Shown here in pieces: positions 18,532-30,300 of a stretch of DNA of 64,000 nt (position 1 is its first letter; the number at the start of each line of letters is the position of its first letter). The position numbers were made by a program, and so were the translations under genes. Below the pieces are notes generated by a model, which had not been told where the DNA came from, made no database searches, and saw only the letters and a list, made by a program, of their open reading frames with translations. The DNA is from Chelonoidis abingdonii (lineage: Eukaryota; Chordata; Testudines; Testudinidae): NCBI RefSeq assembly GCF_003597395.2, contig NC_133770.1:1987872-2051871 (forward strand). The letters are read 5' to 3'.

Positions 18532-19663
18532 CACTCCACATGCTTTATGAAAATATGCTTATGAATGTGAATATAATGTAACTGGAATATGCTTTATGGA
18601 AAACGTCTCTTGTAAGCATCATTACAAAGCTTATAATCTACTGAGTGTGATCATCCTATTTGTTTGCATGTATTATTTCTATGTCTGGAGTTAGGAGAAT
18701 AAGATATAAACTTGTATCACTGATGTAAACATATTAAGTGGAAGCCATTAAGGGTGGTTCAGAATCAATGATCTGTAAAAGGCTCAGTTTACCTGCAAAC
18801 TTTCCTGTGTACGTGGGCGCCAGCCCAGGAAGACTAGAGGCTGGGGTCTCACAGGACATGTGACCATGTCACTTGATGATGAAATCCATCTTAAATCTGG
18901 TACTTTTCCATTTAGAAGGGGGGTGGGGACTCAGAGAGACAAAAGATTCCCCCCTTGTGCCAAAGCTATAAAAGGGGGTGGAGCAGGACAAAGGAGGCTG
19001 CCAGGCATGGGAATGCCCCTGCTTACCACCTGAGACGTCTGCTGGAACTAACAAGAACTGTACCAGGGAAAGGACTGGGCCCAGACTAGGAAGGAGTCTA
19101 GTTTGTGAAAGATGCTTATTGGAACATCTCTGAGGGTGAGATTTACCTGTAATCAGCTTCTTAATGTATTAGCTTAGACTTGTGTGTTTTTGCTTTATTT
19201 TGCTTTGTGACTTACTTTGTTCTGGCTGTTATTACTTGAGACCACTTCAATCCTACTTTTTATACTTAATAAAATCACTTTTGTTTATTAATGAACCCAG
19301 AGTGAGTGATTAATACCTGGGGGAGCAAACAGCTGTGCATTGTCTCTCTATCAGTGTATATAGAGGCAGACATTTCTGAGTTCACCTGTATAAGTTTTAT
19401 ACAGAGTAAAGCAGATTTATTTGAGGTTTGGTCCCACTGGAACTGGGTGTCTGGTGCAGGAGAGGTGACCACTGAGCTGTTTTTGGTTAAAGTCTGCAGC
19501 TTCTGGGGCATGGCCCAAACCCTGAGTCTGTGATGCAGCAGGCTAGGTGTCTGGCTCAACAAGGCAGGGTTCTGGAGTCCAATCTGGCAGGGAAAATGGG
19601 CTCAGAGGTATCCAGCACATCAGGTGACAGTCCCAAGGGGTCTCTTCAACCAAATCATCACAC
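18532..19663 (+). mobile_element. Solo LTR A with 5-bp TSD, inserted in CR1
   Basis: It starts TGTGACGTTGCAC and ends ATCATCACA, flanked on both sides by CTGGT (18527-18531 and 19664-19668). Read on the plus strand it has CTATAAAAGGGGG near 18966 and AATAAAATC near 19268, consistent with U3-R-U5 order. Removing the LTR and one CTGGT restores the CR1 wording across the junction. About the last 440 bases recur at 22695-23149 in the duplicated block. Confidence 0.85.
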
Positions 19664-20329
19664 TGGTGACTTATTCCTTTTTATTACCAATTTTTCCAAC
19701 ACCTCTTCTATTGACACCTCAATCTGCACAGTTCCTCAGATTATCACTTGAAAAGAAAGGCTCAGGTTGGGAATCTCCCTCACACCCTCACTGTGCGACA
19801 GATGCAAAGAATTAATTTAGCTTCTCCTTAAAGCCTTGTCTTCCCTGAGTGGCTCCTTTAGCACCTCGATTGTCCAGTGGCCCCTGCGGCTTTTGATTAC
19901 TTAAAAATATTTGCTGTTAATTTCTGTGTCTTGCTAGTTGTTCTTCAAATTCTTTTTTGGCCTCACTATTATACTCAATTGGCCAGATTTTGCTCTTTTC
20001 TATTTTCCTCGCTAGGATTTGACTTCCAATTTTAAGATGTTGTTTTGTCTCTAACCCTCTTTCACTGTTATTTAGCCATGGAGACTTTATTCTTGTTTCT
20101 CTTACTGATTTTTTTTTAATTTGGGTGTATATATAGTTGAGGCCTCTATATGGTGTTTTTTTCCTTAAGTTTCCATGCAGCATGCAGGCATTTCACTTTT
20201 GTGCAGTCCTTTGAATTACATTTTTACTAGCCTCCTCATTTTTATGTAGTTCCCCTTTTTTGAAGTTGAATGCTACAGTGTGAGTTTATTTGGCATTTTT
20301 CTCCTACTAGGATGTTAAATTTAATTTAT
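19664..20329 (-). mobile_element. CR1 LINE segment 2
   Basis: Continuation of the minus-strand CR1 ORF2 upstream of the reverse transcriptase. It encodes wording such as KSPWLNNSERGLETKQHLKI and NSEAKKEFEEQLARHRN, the linker between endonuclease and reverse transcriptase. It carries single-base deletions compared with the second copy at 23150-23848. Confidence 0.8.
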
Positions 20330-21523
20330 TGTAAGCAGAGTCAGGATGAGCTCTACCCTGACATCTGTGGGTGAATTATGGGAATTGGAAAGGAATTCAG
20401 GGGTTTGCATTGGCACATCCACCCCGCTAGCATAGCCTCAGCCGCCTGGGATGGTTATTTGACAGCTCTGGATCCCCAATTTATTTGTATTGGGCGAGGG
20501 AATAAGTGTTGTCACCCATGTGAATGAGGAACTATGAGACTGCTTATGACAAAGATGTCTCAACATTAATTAAGTAGCACTCGATAGACAGGGACATGGG
20601 TTCCAAGCCCAGCGAATGAGAGAGGGTTGGGACTGGTGTGTGTACTTGATGGTATGGGCCCCTTTAGAGGTCTGGACACCAATTGCACATCCTCTCTTCC
20701 ACTGTTGAAGAGCAGAGCTAATTTTGATTCCATTAGGAGTCCATCTAGAGGCTGCTGAGCTGAATTCACATCGGCCAATGGTGCACCAGCACCGGGCTCC
20801 CCTACACAGCTGAAATCACTAAGAGCTGAATCACTGAAAAGCTGAGTGAGATGCACTGGGTGCTGTGTTACATAGTGGGGAGCCTGAAGATCTATCCTAA
20901 GCGGCGAACAGAGCAGAGCAGTTTGCAGCATGGTTGGAACGGCCCACGGAACAGCAAGTAGAACAGAGAGGAGCGGTTTGTGGGGATGGCTGGAGGAGCG
21001 GCACAGCTGGTGGAGTGGAGCCGTCATGGTGAAGGCTGCAGCAGAACTCTGCGGAGAGGCGGAGCAGTTGCCCTAGTCCCTGTAAGGTGCCCTTAACACC
21101 CTGTGTACCACCCCATTTGCACCCAGGCTGGAGTGTAAAATCTGCAGATAAACTTTGAATTGTGGGTGCATGATCAGGACAGAGACTTTGAGTTGTTGGA
21201 CTTTGGGTTATTGGACGTAAGCCCTAAGGGAAAAGGACATCGTCAAAACTTATTTGTGGGTCTTTTGCTCGATGGTTTACGTTTTGAATCCTGTTTGTGG
21301 TGTTTCCCCAATATGATGCACTTGTTCCGTCCTTTATTAAAAGGATTTGCTACCTCAGACTCCGCTGCGAGAGGGAAGTAATGCCCCTAGAGGTGCCCGG
21401 GGGGTGGTACGTAAGTGCCCAGGTCACTGGTGGGCTCGAGCCGGTTATGCAGTGTTACGTGAACGGAACCCTGGATACTGAACCCGGCCCTGTTGCTGCC
21501 AACTCAGGGGGCAGAGGATTACA
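20330..21523. mobile_element. Solo LTR B, inserted in CR1
   Basis: It starts TGTAAGCAGAGTC and ends GAGGATTACA. It is about 1.19 kb and lies between CR1 segments 2 and 3. The flanks TTTAT and ATATA suggest a short AT-rich target duplication, but the copies are noisy. It is repeated with many small indels at 23849-25134. The LTR class and orientation are not settled. Confidence 0.7.
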
Positions 21524-21966
21524 ATATATGGCGCTATTACTAAGCATTCAGATATATTCACCTGTTGGACCCGTCCTGTGCTCCACTTAAGATTAAATGA
21601 AGATTGCCTCTCCCTTGGGGGTTCCAGGACTCGTGCTCAGAAGCAGTGATTAATAGTGTCCAGAATATTTATCTCTGCATCTTGTCTTGAGGTGACATGT
21701 ACTCAGTCCATAGGGATAGCTGAATCTCTCATTATTGTGCATGTTTTGTTTTGTAGTCTCCTGACTCCCTGAGCATTTCCAGTCACTATCCATCCCAGTC
21801 TGGTGGTCGGTAATAGATCCTTACTGCTGTATTCTTGTTATTAGAGCATGGATCACTGTCCTAGAGATTCTGTGGTATAGTTTGATTCATTGACGATTTT
21901 TACTATATTTACTCTGATTTTTCACATACAGTGCCACTCCCCACTCCATCTTCCTGTGTTTTGTAC
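21524..21966 (-). mobile_element. CR1 LINE segment 3 (endonuclease region)
   Basis: Minus-strand CR1 ORF2 sequence that ends abruptly at TTTTGTAC just before LTR C. The same CR1 resumes at 31391 with GTACCTGGTATTACC, so GTAC is the target-site duplication of the inserted element. Confidence 0.75.
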
Positions 21967-22599
21967 TGTGACAAGTTCCTCCTCTACCTTGGTGGTCCTG
22001 CACTCTGGGCAGATTTGCTCACCTCAGTGATCTTCCCCACAGTCTGGTCAACTCCTCCTGTGTCTGATCAGAGTTGTGAGGTTGGGGAACCAGGCCTGCC
22101 CTCTACTCCGGGTTCCAGCCAGAGCCCTGTGGATCGCAGTTGTCTATAGTGCCTCCTGTAACAGCTGCAGACAGCTACCATCCCTGGGCTACTTCCCCAT
22201 GGCCTCCTCCCAAACACCTTCTTTTATCTCACCACAGGACCTTCCTCCTGGTGCTGATAACGCTTTCCTCCTCATCCTCCAGCAGTTCACTCTCTCATTC
22301 AGCATCCTTGCCTTCTTGCTCCCCGCTCCTCACTCTCACTCTTCTCCTCTGGCTCTCCTTCCTGACTGGAGTGAGCTCCTTTTTAAACCCAGGTGCCCTG
22401 ATTCGCTGCCCTTATATGGCTGCAGGTGTTCTAATTAAGTAGCTATCGTCCACTGCTTCTGAAGGTCTATTGGCTCCAGGTGCCTTGATTAACCTGGAGC
22501 AACTGCCATTTTGGTGCCATGGTCCTAGGATTTGTTTGCCTGGGGCTAACATACCTGTTTCTCAGTACATTTACTGTGCATCTGGCCTGCCCCATCACA
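21967..22599 (-). mobile_element. LTR C (first copy)
   Basis: It starts TGTGACAAGTTCC and ends CCCCATCACA. The next bases to the right, TGTCCCGCCCCTCTGCTC, are on the minus strand a purine-rich GAGCAGAGGGGCGGGACA, which fits a polypurine tract before a 3' LTR. The element therefore runs on the minus strand with internal sequence to the right. The family recurs at 25600-26273, as a 65-bp end at 31326-31390, and in plus orientation from 63620. Confidence 0.8.
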
Positions 22600-22694
22600 T
22601 GTCCCGCCCCTCTGCTCAACACATAGGGTTGGGCAATGGGACGCCAGGCGTGTGCTCGTGAAGACCATCAGCATTGCCGTGGTGGCATCCGCCC
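22600..22694 (-). mobile_element. Internal sequence next to LTR C
   Basis: A polypurine-tract-like segment (minus strand) followed by non-coding internal sequence. It stops at the junction with the second duplication copy near 22695, where wording jumps back to that found at 19222. Confidence 0.55.
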
Positions 22695-25600
22695 GTGCTG
22701 GCTGTTATTACTTGAGACCACTTCAATCCTACTTTTTATACTTAATAAAATCACTTTTGTTTATTAATGAACCCAGAGTGAGTGATTAATACCTGGGGGA
22801 GCAAACAGCTGTGCATGTCTCTCTATCAGTGTTATAGAGGGCAGACAATTTCTGAGTTCACCCTGTATAAGTTTTATACAGAGTAAAGCAGATTTATTTG
22901 AGGTTTGGGTCCCACTGGGAACTGGGTGTCTGGGTGCAGGAGAGGTGACCCACTGAGCTGTTTTTGGTTAAAGTCTGCAGCTTCTGGGGCATGGCCCAAA
23001 CCCTGAGTCTGTGATGCAGCAGGCTAGTGTGTCTGGCTCAACAAGGCAGGGTTCTGGAGTCCCAATCTGGCAGGGAAAATGGGCTCAGAGGTAATTCCAG
23101 CACATCAGGTGACAGTCCCAAGGGGGTCTCTACAACCAAATCCATCACACTGGTGACTTATTCCTTTTTAATTTACCAATTTGTTCCAACACCTCTTCTA
23201 TTGACACCTCAATCTGCAACAGTTCCTCAGATTTATCACTTGAAAAGAAAGGCTCAGGTGTGGGAATCTCCCTCACACCCTCAGCTGTGCAGACAGATGC
23301 AAAGAATTAATTTAGCTTCTCCTTAAAGACCTTGTCTTCCCTGAGTGGCTCCTTTAGCACCTCGATTGTCCAGTGGCCCCACTGCAGGCTTTTGATATAC
23401 TTAAAAATATTTGCTGTTAATTTCTGTGTCTTGCTAGTTGTTCTTCAAATTCTTTTTTGGCCTCACTAATTATACTCAATTGGCCAGATTTTGCTCTTTT
23501 CTATTTTCCTCGCTAGGATTTGACTTCCAATTTTTAAAAGATGTTGTTTTGTCTCTAACCACCTCTTTCACTGTTATTTAGCCATGGAGACTTTATTTTC
23601 TTGGTTCTCTTACTGATTTTTTTTTTTAATTTGGGGTGTATATATAGTTTGAGCCTCTATTATGGTGTTTTTTTCCTTAAAGTTTCCATGCAGCATGCAG
23701 GCATTTCACTTTTGTGACAGTTCCTTTGAATTACCATTTTTAACTAGCCTCCTCATTTTTATGTAGTTCCCCTTTTTTGAAGTTGAATGCTACAGTGGTG
23801 AGTTTATTTGGCATTTTTCTCCTACTAGGATGTTAAATTTAATTATATTGTAAGCAGAGTCAGGATGAGCTCTACCCTGACATCTGGTGGTGAATTATGG
23901 GGAATGTGGAAAGGAATTTCAGGGGTTTGCATTTGCACATCCACCCCGCCTAGCATAGCCCTCAGCAGCCTGGGATGGTTATTTTGACAGCTCTGGGATC
24001 CCCAATTTATTTGTTATTGGGGCAGGAGGAATAAAGTGTTGTCACCCTGAATGAGGAACTATGAGACTGCTTATTTGACAAAGATGTTCTCACAGTTCAT
24101 TAGTAGCACTCCGATAGACAGAGGGACATGGTGCTCCAAAGCCCAGCGAATGGAGAAGGTTGGGACTGGTGTTGTGTACTTGATGGTATGGGCCCTTTAG
24201 AGGTCTGGAACACCAATTGCAGCGAATCCTCAATCCTCTTCCTCACTGTTCGAACGAGACAAGAGCTAATTTTGATTCATAGGAGTCATCTAGAGGCTGC
24301 TGAGCTGAAATTTCACATCGAGGCCAGTGGTGCACCACAGCACCGGGTTCCCCTACTACAAGCTGCACATCACTAAGAGCTGAAATCACTGAAAGAGCTG
24401 GAGCTGAATCACTGTGGTGCTGTGGTTAACTAGTGGGGAGCTGAGATTCTACTCGCCTAAGCGGCGAACAGAGCCGAGCAATTTGCAGGCATGGTTTGGA
24501 ACGGCCCAGCGCGGAAAGAAGTGAAGAACAGAGAGGAGCGGTTGTGGGAGATGGCTGGAGGAGGCGGCACAGCTGGGTGGAGTGGAAGCGGTCATGGTGA
24601 AGGCTGCAGCAGAACTCTGCGGAGAGGCGGAGCGTTGGCCCTTAGTCCATGTAAGAACACGTGCCCCTTAACTCACCAGTGTACCCACCCCCATCTTGCA
24701 CCAGGTCTGGGGAGTGTAAACTCTGCAGATAAGACTTTGAATTCTGGGTGGCCTGATCAGGGACAGAAGCTTTTGATTTGTTGCGACCTTTGGGGTTGAT
24801 GACGTAAGGCCTAAGGGGAAAGAGGACATCGTCAAAACTTATTGGTGGGTCTTGTTATGCTCATGGGTTTTACGTTTTGAATCCTGTTTGTGGTGTTTCC
24901 CCAATAGATGCCACTTGTTTCCGTCCTTTAATTAAAGGATTTTGTACACTCAAGACTCCGTGCTGGCGAGACGGGGACGTAATTGCCACTAGAGGTGCCG
25001 GGGGGGTGGTACGTAAGTGTCCCAGGTCAACTGGGGTGGGGGCTCGACGCGGTTATGCCATTGTTGTTACTGAACGGAACCTGGTATAGCTGAACCCCCT
25101 TGTTGCTGCAACTTAGAGGGCAGAAGGATTAACAGATTCTATGCGCTGCTTACTAAGCCAGTTAGAATCTATTTCACCTGATTGTACCCATCCTGTGCTC
25201 CACTTAAGATTAAATGAAGTTGCCTCTCCCTTGGGGTTCCGGACTCGCTGCTCTAAAGAAGCAGTGATTAAATAGTGTCCAGAAAATTTTAACTCTGCAT
25301 CTTGATCTTGAGGTGACATGTACTCAGTCCATATGGGGAATAGCTGAAATTCTCATTATTGTTGCATGTTTTGTTTGTTGTAGCTCCCTGACTCTCCCTG
25401 AGACATTTCACAGTCCTAGTCACCATCCCAGTCGGTGTCCGTAATAGATCCTACTGCTGTATTCTTCTATTTAGAGCATGGAAATCACTGTCCTAGAGAT
25501 TCTGTGTATAGTTGATTCATGACGTTTTTACCTATATTCACTCTGATTTCTTTCCATACAGTGCCACTTCCCGCCACTCCATCATTCTGTGTTTGGTACT

Positions 25601-26395
25601 GTGGACAAAGTCCTCCCTTACCTGGTGGGTCTAGCACTTCTGGGCCTAGATTTTGTGCTCACCTCAGTGATCATTCCCCACAAGTTCTGGGTTCAACTCT
25701 CTGTTGTCTGATCAGAGTTGGGGGTTTTGGGGGAAACCACAGGCCGCCCTTACTCCGGGTTCCAAGCCCAGAGCCCTGTGGATCGCAGTTGTCTATAGTG
25801 CCTCCTGTACAGCTGCAGGACAGCTCACTCCTGGGCTACTTCCTATGGCCTCTCCAAACACGCTTTCTTTATCCTCACCAAGACTTTCCTCCTGGTGCCT
25901 GATAAGCTAGTCTCCTCACAATTCCTCAGCAAGTTTCACTCTCTCTCTTCTCAGCTCCTTGCCTTCTTGCTCCCGCTCTCAACTCTCACTCACTTCTCCT
26001 CTGGCTCCTTCCCTTCCTGACTGGAGTGAGCTCCTTTTAAACCCAGGTGCCCTCTGATTACCTGGCCGCTGATGGCTTGCAGGTGTCAATATTAAAGTAG
26101 GCTATTCTCCACTGCCTTCTAAAGGTCTTAATTGGCTCCAGTGCCTTGGATTAACCTGGAGCTAACTGCCATTTGGTGTGCTCATGTGTCCTAGGGATTT
26201 GTTTAGCCTGGGCTAACATACCTGTTTTCGTACTTTTGCACTTGTACTGTAGCCACTGGCCTTGCCCATCACATGTCGCCCGCCTCTGCTCAACACCATA
26301 GGGTTGGGCAAACAGAAGCCTTGGGACGCCAGGCAGTGGTGCTCGTGAAATGACCATCAGACAGGACATTGCGTGGTGGCATCCAGCCCGGTGGC
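22695..26395. repeat. Second copy of a ~3.5-kb tandem unit (first copy 19222-22694)
   Basis: From CTGGCTGTTATTACTTGAG onward this block repeats 19222-22694 in the same order: end of LTR A, CR1 segment 2, LTR B (23849-25134), CR1 segment 3, GTAC at 25596-25599, LTR C (25600-26273), polypurine-tract region. It differs by dense one- to few-base indels, so it is about 230 bases longer. Several of its homopolymers look closer to the expected repeat wording than the first copy. This pattern fits a false duplication built from error-prone reads better than a real tandem duplication. Confidence 0.85.
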
Positions 26396-27376
26396 CATAT
26401 GCAGAACTGGCAAGATGGTTGGAGGAACAAGAAACCCGTGACCCTTGCACTCTTTTCTATTGCTCTGCATCCACTGAGGGTGCATGGTCAGATCACGAAG
26501 GGTAAGTAAATCGTCGCGGCCTAAGAAGGTATAACCGCAGCGTTCATGGCCCATTTGACAGCCAGGCATTCTCTCTCAACTATCTGCATACTTCTGTTCT
26601 CTTGGGACAGCTTTTCTGCTTAGAGTTTAGAGGATCGGGGTGTTCTTCTCCATCATTCGCGGACACGAATGCCCCAACTCCCCTCGGCAAGCATCTGTTG
26701 CCAAATAAATTCCTTGGAAAGTCCAGTGGGTGCTATGTGCTGACAACTCCTGGACAAGAGGTGCAGTATACGCCTGACATCTTCCATGTGTACTTGTCCT
26801 AGCAGCAAAAACCTCCGCAGGAATCTGGCCTGGGTTTTCTCTAACCTCTAGGGTGTCCTCCAAACAGGTGACCTGTGGGCGAGGCTCAATACGGCTTTTG
26901 ATGGTTTTGTGGCACTGAATATGGTGTCGATTGCAGAATTGATGTATCTCCTGTACCTGCCATTGCACCACACGGTACAGGAGATCTTTCTGCACTAGTA
27001 GAAGTAGGTCTGGACCCCGGACTTCCCCTCACACTGTGTCCCATCTATCTCAGCCGCGCGCCCTTTCCTGACGTTATCTATATCAGGGTGTTTCCCTGCC
27101 TTGGTCCCCCCAAAAGTCTCTTTCGCCAGACCACCTGGCCTGAGCTCCCAGGGCCCGGAGCTTCTGTTTATTCCAGATCAGGACGGCTCATCCCAATCAC
27201 ATCCATGGCTAGGCCAGCCTCCCTCACCTTCTGTGTTGGTAGTTCTCTGATGGCTTGCTCGTGGTCTAGCATGTTACGATCGCTGTCTGCAAACTACGTA
27301 TGCGCGGAGATCTTTGTTTTATTGTCCCTCATGGCCCTAGGCTCGCCACTTGCTTGCCTTTTAAGCTACGGCGACA
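26396..27376. other. Unassigned sequence between LTR C and Tx1-type LINE
   Basis: It is expected to be internal sequence of the LTR C element or the 5' part of the LINE. Minus-strand frames at 26357-26569 and 26627-26995 have no motif I recognise. No gag, protease, reverse transcriptase or integrase signature was visible. Confidence 0.35.
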
Positions 27377-30300
27377 ATGACTAGTAGTTTTACTATTTGT
27401 AACGGGATCGTTGTTATGTGCCATAAGAGTGTGGGTCCGGTGTTTCCAAGGCGGTTGCCTTTCGCGGCCTTCCTTTCTATCCNNNNNNNNNNNNNNNNNN
27501 NNNNNNNNNNNNNNNNNNNNNNNNNNNNNNNNNNNNNNNNNNNNNNNNNNNNNNNNNNNNNNNNNNNNNNNNNNNNNNNNNNCCGAGGTGCTGGGTCGCT
27601 GAGGCTGGCCTGGCCGCTGCTGCACCTCTCCGCATGGAGGGTTGTGTTATGTCAATCTTATGCCCCGATCGACCGGAAGGGCATTTTTTCACAGGCGTCG
27701 CCTTCTCGGCTTCCCCGGATCCTCGTGATGCCTGGTTCTGGGAGGGGATTTTATACACCCTTTGAGGAACGGGACCCTCGAGGGACCGAGCAGTGCCCAG
27801 CCGGCCGCGGACGTCCTCGGGAGATTGTCGAACGCACTCCACTGGTGTTACGCCCTGGCGCGGACCACCACCCGGACGACGTTTCGACAGTTCACCTTCG
27901 TCCGGGGTGGAGGCCCATCGGTCGTGCCACTCCCGGTGGACCGCATTTATCTATCGCGTTTCCACCTTTTACGGGCCCCTCCTCCGCGTTCGGCCGGCCC
28001 CTTTTTTCGGATCACCATCTTGCCACCGTGGACAGCTCGTCTCTGCGCGGGAGGCCTGGGGGGCGGTATTGGCCACTTTATAATGTTTGCTGGAGGTTGC
28101 GGGGCTTAGTGGGTTCCTTCCGGGGTATCTGGCTGCCTGGCGAGGCGCGCGGCGTGCCTTTCCTCGGCGCGGCGGTTGGTCGGGATACTGGGGAAGGTGC
28201 GGCCCGGCTCTTCTTGCGTGATCAACCCGGCGGCGCCAGCCGGCGGAGGGATGCGGCCATAGGCAGATGAGCGTTGAGGTTTGGAGCTGGAGAGGCGTTG
28301 GCGCCAGCGCCGAGGATCCATCCCTCTGCGGAGCGTGCCGGGAGAAGCGGAGGAGCTTCGAGCCCTCGAGGACCATGGGCCGGGGAGTTTTTGTTCGATC
28401 CCGCATCGCCTCCCTTCGGGAGTGGACGCTGTCCCGCTTCTTCTACGCCCTGGAGAAAGGAGGGGGCCAAGAACACGTCTACCTGCCTCCTGGCTGGAGG
28501 ACGGCACCCCCCTCACGGACCCGGCGGAGTGTGCGGGAGCGGCCAGGGCCTTCTACGCCGGCCCTTTCTCCCGGATCCGACCGATCCACGCTTGCAGAGT
28601 ACTTCTGGGACGGGCTCCCGACGGTCGTCACGGGCGACGGGACCGGCTTGGAGCTCCTCTCACTCTGCCGAGTTCTCGGAAGCCTCCGTCGCATCCCACC
28701 AATAACTCTCCGGCATGGACGGGCTGACCGTGGAGTTCTACCGCGTGTCTCTGGGAACGTTCTCGGCCCAGGACCTGGTCACCGTCTGTGGCGGTCTTTG
28801 CGAGCGGGGTTCCTCCTCTTCGTGCAGGCGAGCCGTGCTCGCCTTATTGCCGACGAGGGGGACCTCCGATTTACGGAATTGGCGTCCCGATCTCGCTCCT
28901 CGCACGGACTACAAAATCATTGCAAAGGCCATCTCGCTACGTCTGGGTCCGTGCTGTGCGTACGTGTTCCCATCCAGACCAGACCATACACCGTCCCGGG
29001 CCGCACTATCTTTGATAACTTGTATCTGGTCCGGGACCTTCTGGAATTAGGTGTAGGGATGGTCTGTCGTTCGCCCCTCTTTCCCTGGATCAGGAGAAGG
29101 CGTTTCGCACAGAATGGATACGGGTATCTCCTGGGTACTCTTGCGAGGATGCGTTCGTTCGGACCCGTTTTGTGGGTTTTCTCAGGTGCTGTACGCTTCT
29201 GCGGAGTGTCTGAGTAGGCTCAACTGGCCCTGACGAGTCCGGCAGCTTCGGCGAGGGGGAGTGCGGCAGGGTGCCCCTCTCGGGGCCAGCTGGTACCCTG
29301 GCGATCGAGCCTTCTCTGTCTCCTCCCGCGAGAGGTTGCAGGTTGGTTGCTCGGGGAGCCGGGCTGCAGCTTGGTCCTGTCGGCGTCGCTGACGATGTGC
29401 TCTCGTGGTCCAGGACCCGGGCGACTTGCGCGGGTGGAGGCTTTGCCAGGCTGTGTACCGGCGGCCTCCTCGCCCGGGTTAACTTGGGTAAGAGCTCTGG
29501 CGCTGGTGCCGGTGACGGAGTGGGCAGGCGAGCTCCTCCCACCGCGCTTCAGGCCATCCGGTGGAGCGCGGTTGTCCGCTGCTCTATTCTCGGGATTACC
29601 TCTCTGCACGCATCCGTCTCGGCTGGGCAACTGCACGGTTTGGAGGGCAGTAGGTGGCGGGGCGGCCTCCGGAAATGGACGGGACTTACTCCGGTGCCTC
29701 TCCCTTCGGGGGAGCGGCATAGGTGGCTTATCAACTTGGTCCTGTCATGCTCTTTGTGGTACCGGCTAACCCGTTCCGGCCCGGGATTTCCTGACAACCT
29801 CCGGTGAGGATTCTGGAGTTCTTGGCCAGGGACGCACTGGTTCTCTGCAGGGGTCCTCCACCTGCCCCTGGAGGAAGGGGCAGGGGCCTGAAGTGCCTTC
29901 GCACTCAGGTCCGTGTCTTCGCCTCCAGGCCCTGCAGAGGTCCTGTATGGTGCGGGTAGGTCGGCGTGGAGCGTTACTGGCGCACGCTTTCCTCGCCGCT
30001 TCCGGGGCTCCGATACGACGGCGCTTCTTTTTACCTCCATCGGAGGTCTTCCGCGAGACCTCTCCGGGCTGCCGGTCTTCTACCAGACCTCCTCCGGGAC
30101 CTGGAAGCTCTTCTTTCGCGACAGGTCGTTGGTGCCCGTTGGGGGCCGACTCCTCGCGAGCCTGCTACACAATCCCCAGCTTCGTGTCAGGTTGGCGGCA
30201 GTCCCCGCGGTGCGCCGGAGGCTGTCTTGGCGGGAGTCACCAGGTCGGAAGACTCCTGGCACGAGCGGAGATTGGTGGATCCCTGACGCGTCGCTCGGGC

